Origin: Xanthoparmelia taractica
Lineage: Eukaryota; Ascomycota; Lecanoromycetes; Lecanorales; Parmeliaceae
Reading direction: 5' to 3'
Assembly: GCA_033085395.1 (NCBI GenBank)
Contig: JANQBS010000496.1
Span: 1-18,606 of the forward strand
DNA length: 18,606 nucleotides
Shown: positions 18,526-18,606 of the stretch, in pieces
Numbering within the stretch: the first letter of the stretch is position 1
Layout of the letters: each line of letters begins with the position of its first letter
The notes under the pieces: generated by a model
What the model saw: only the letters and a program-made list of their open reading frames with translations
The model's database searches: none
Told to the model about the DNA's origin: nothing
Made by a program: the position numbers and the translations under genes

Positions 18526-18606
18526 ACGAGTCGGAAAGGTGTGATATCTGTTGAACATAGTCGTTTTCAACTTTTTTTCAACTTTTTTTAAAAAATTATA
18601 TCTTTT

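Larger units (their letters stand above)
13940..18528. repeat. AT-rich RIP-mutated transposon graveyard (right)
   Basis: About 4.6 kb dominated by A/T, with stop codons in all frames. CpA is strongly depleted while CpG and CpT persist, as expected when RIP targets CpA. It contains an un-mutated island (14174-14311), an 18-bp tandem repeat (14819-14872), an LTR-like sequence (from 15297), a short hexamer-like array (16405-16495) and a gypsy-type relic on the minus strand (17360-18525). Sequence after about 18528 (ggtgtgatatctgttgaac) returns to a less mutated composition. Confidence 0.8.

Noticed and set aside
13940..18606. CRISPR array or bacterial origin
   Set aside because: The repeats are not evenly spaced, spacers are absent, and introns and RIP show a fungal nuclear genome.

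Overview
The window looks like chromosomal DNA of a filamentous ascomycete (Pezizomycotina). Genes on both strands carry short introns of about 58-97 nt, with GTNNGT donors, CTRAY branch sites and YAG acceptors. Start codons sit in fungal contexts such as CACCATGG. Two gene islands of ordinary composition (about 545-7085 and 9070-13940) lie between three extremely AT-rich blocks (1-545, 7085-9068, 13940-18528). In these blocks CpA is nearly absent and TpA is abundant, which is the mark of repeat-induced point mutation (RIP) acting on transposons. I cannot name the species.

Island 1 (545-7085) holds: a long disordered Gln/Pro-rich protein on the minus strand, whose C-terminus continues over an intron into a second exon (702-3162); a hypothetical two-pass membrane protein on the plus strand (3800-4507); a small protein on the minus strand whose real C-terminus appears only after splicing (4652-5150); and a three-exon minus-strand gene for an acidic protein with one C-terminal membrane helix, probably tail-anchored (5765-6442). 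A GGTCC-rich segment at 6830-6935 has an inverted partner near 9217-9235, on the far side of the middle AT block, as expected for the ends of a hAT-like DNA transposon.

Island 2 (9070-13940) holds: an orphan exon on the minus strand (9329-9631); a multi-exon plus-strand gene (9875-11936) for a protein with a disordered Ser/Thr-rich N-terminus, a PD-(D/E)XK-nuclease-like core and an RGG tail encoded by an 18-bp minisatellite; and, convergent to it, a protein-kinase-like gene (12449-13618).

The right AT block contains a RIP-destroyed gypsy-type retroelement on the minus strand, with recognisable integrase and chromodomain (about 17360-18525), and an LTR-like sequence starting at 15297. A second diverged copy of that sequence sits at 8846-9068, at the edge of the middle AT block. 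A 138-bp island without RIP (14174-14311) survives inside the right block.

No pathway or operon-like unit joins the genes. The context is a transposon-rich accessory region with lineage-restricted or poorly characterised fungal genes. Gene models were spliced by eye, and family assignments rest on motif recognition without any database search.
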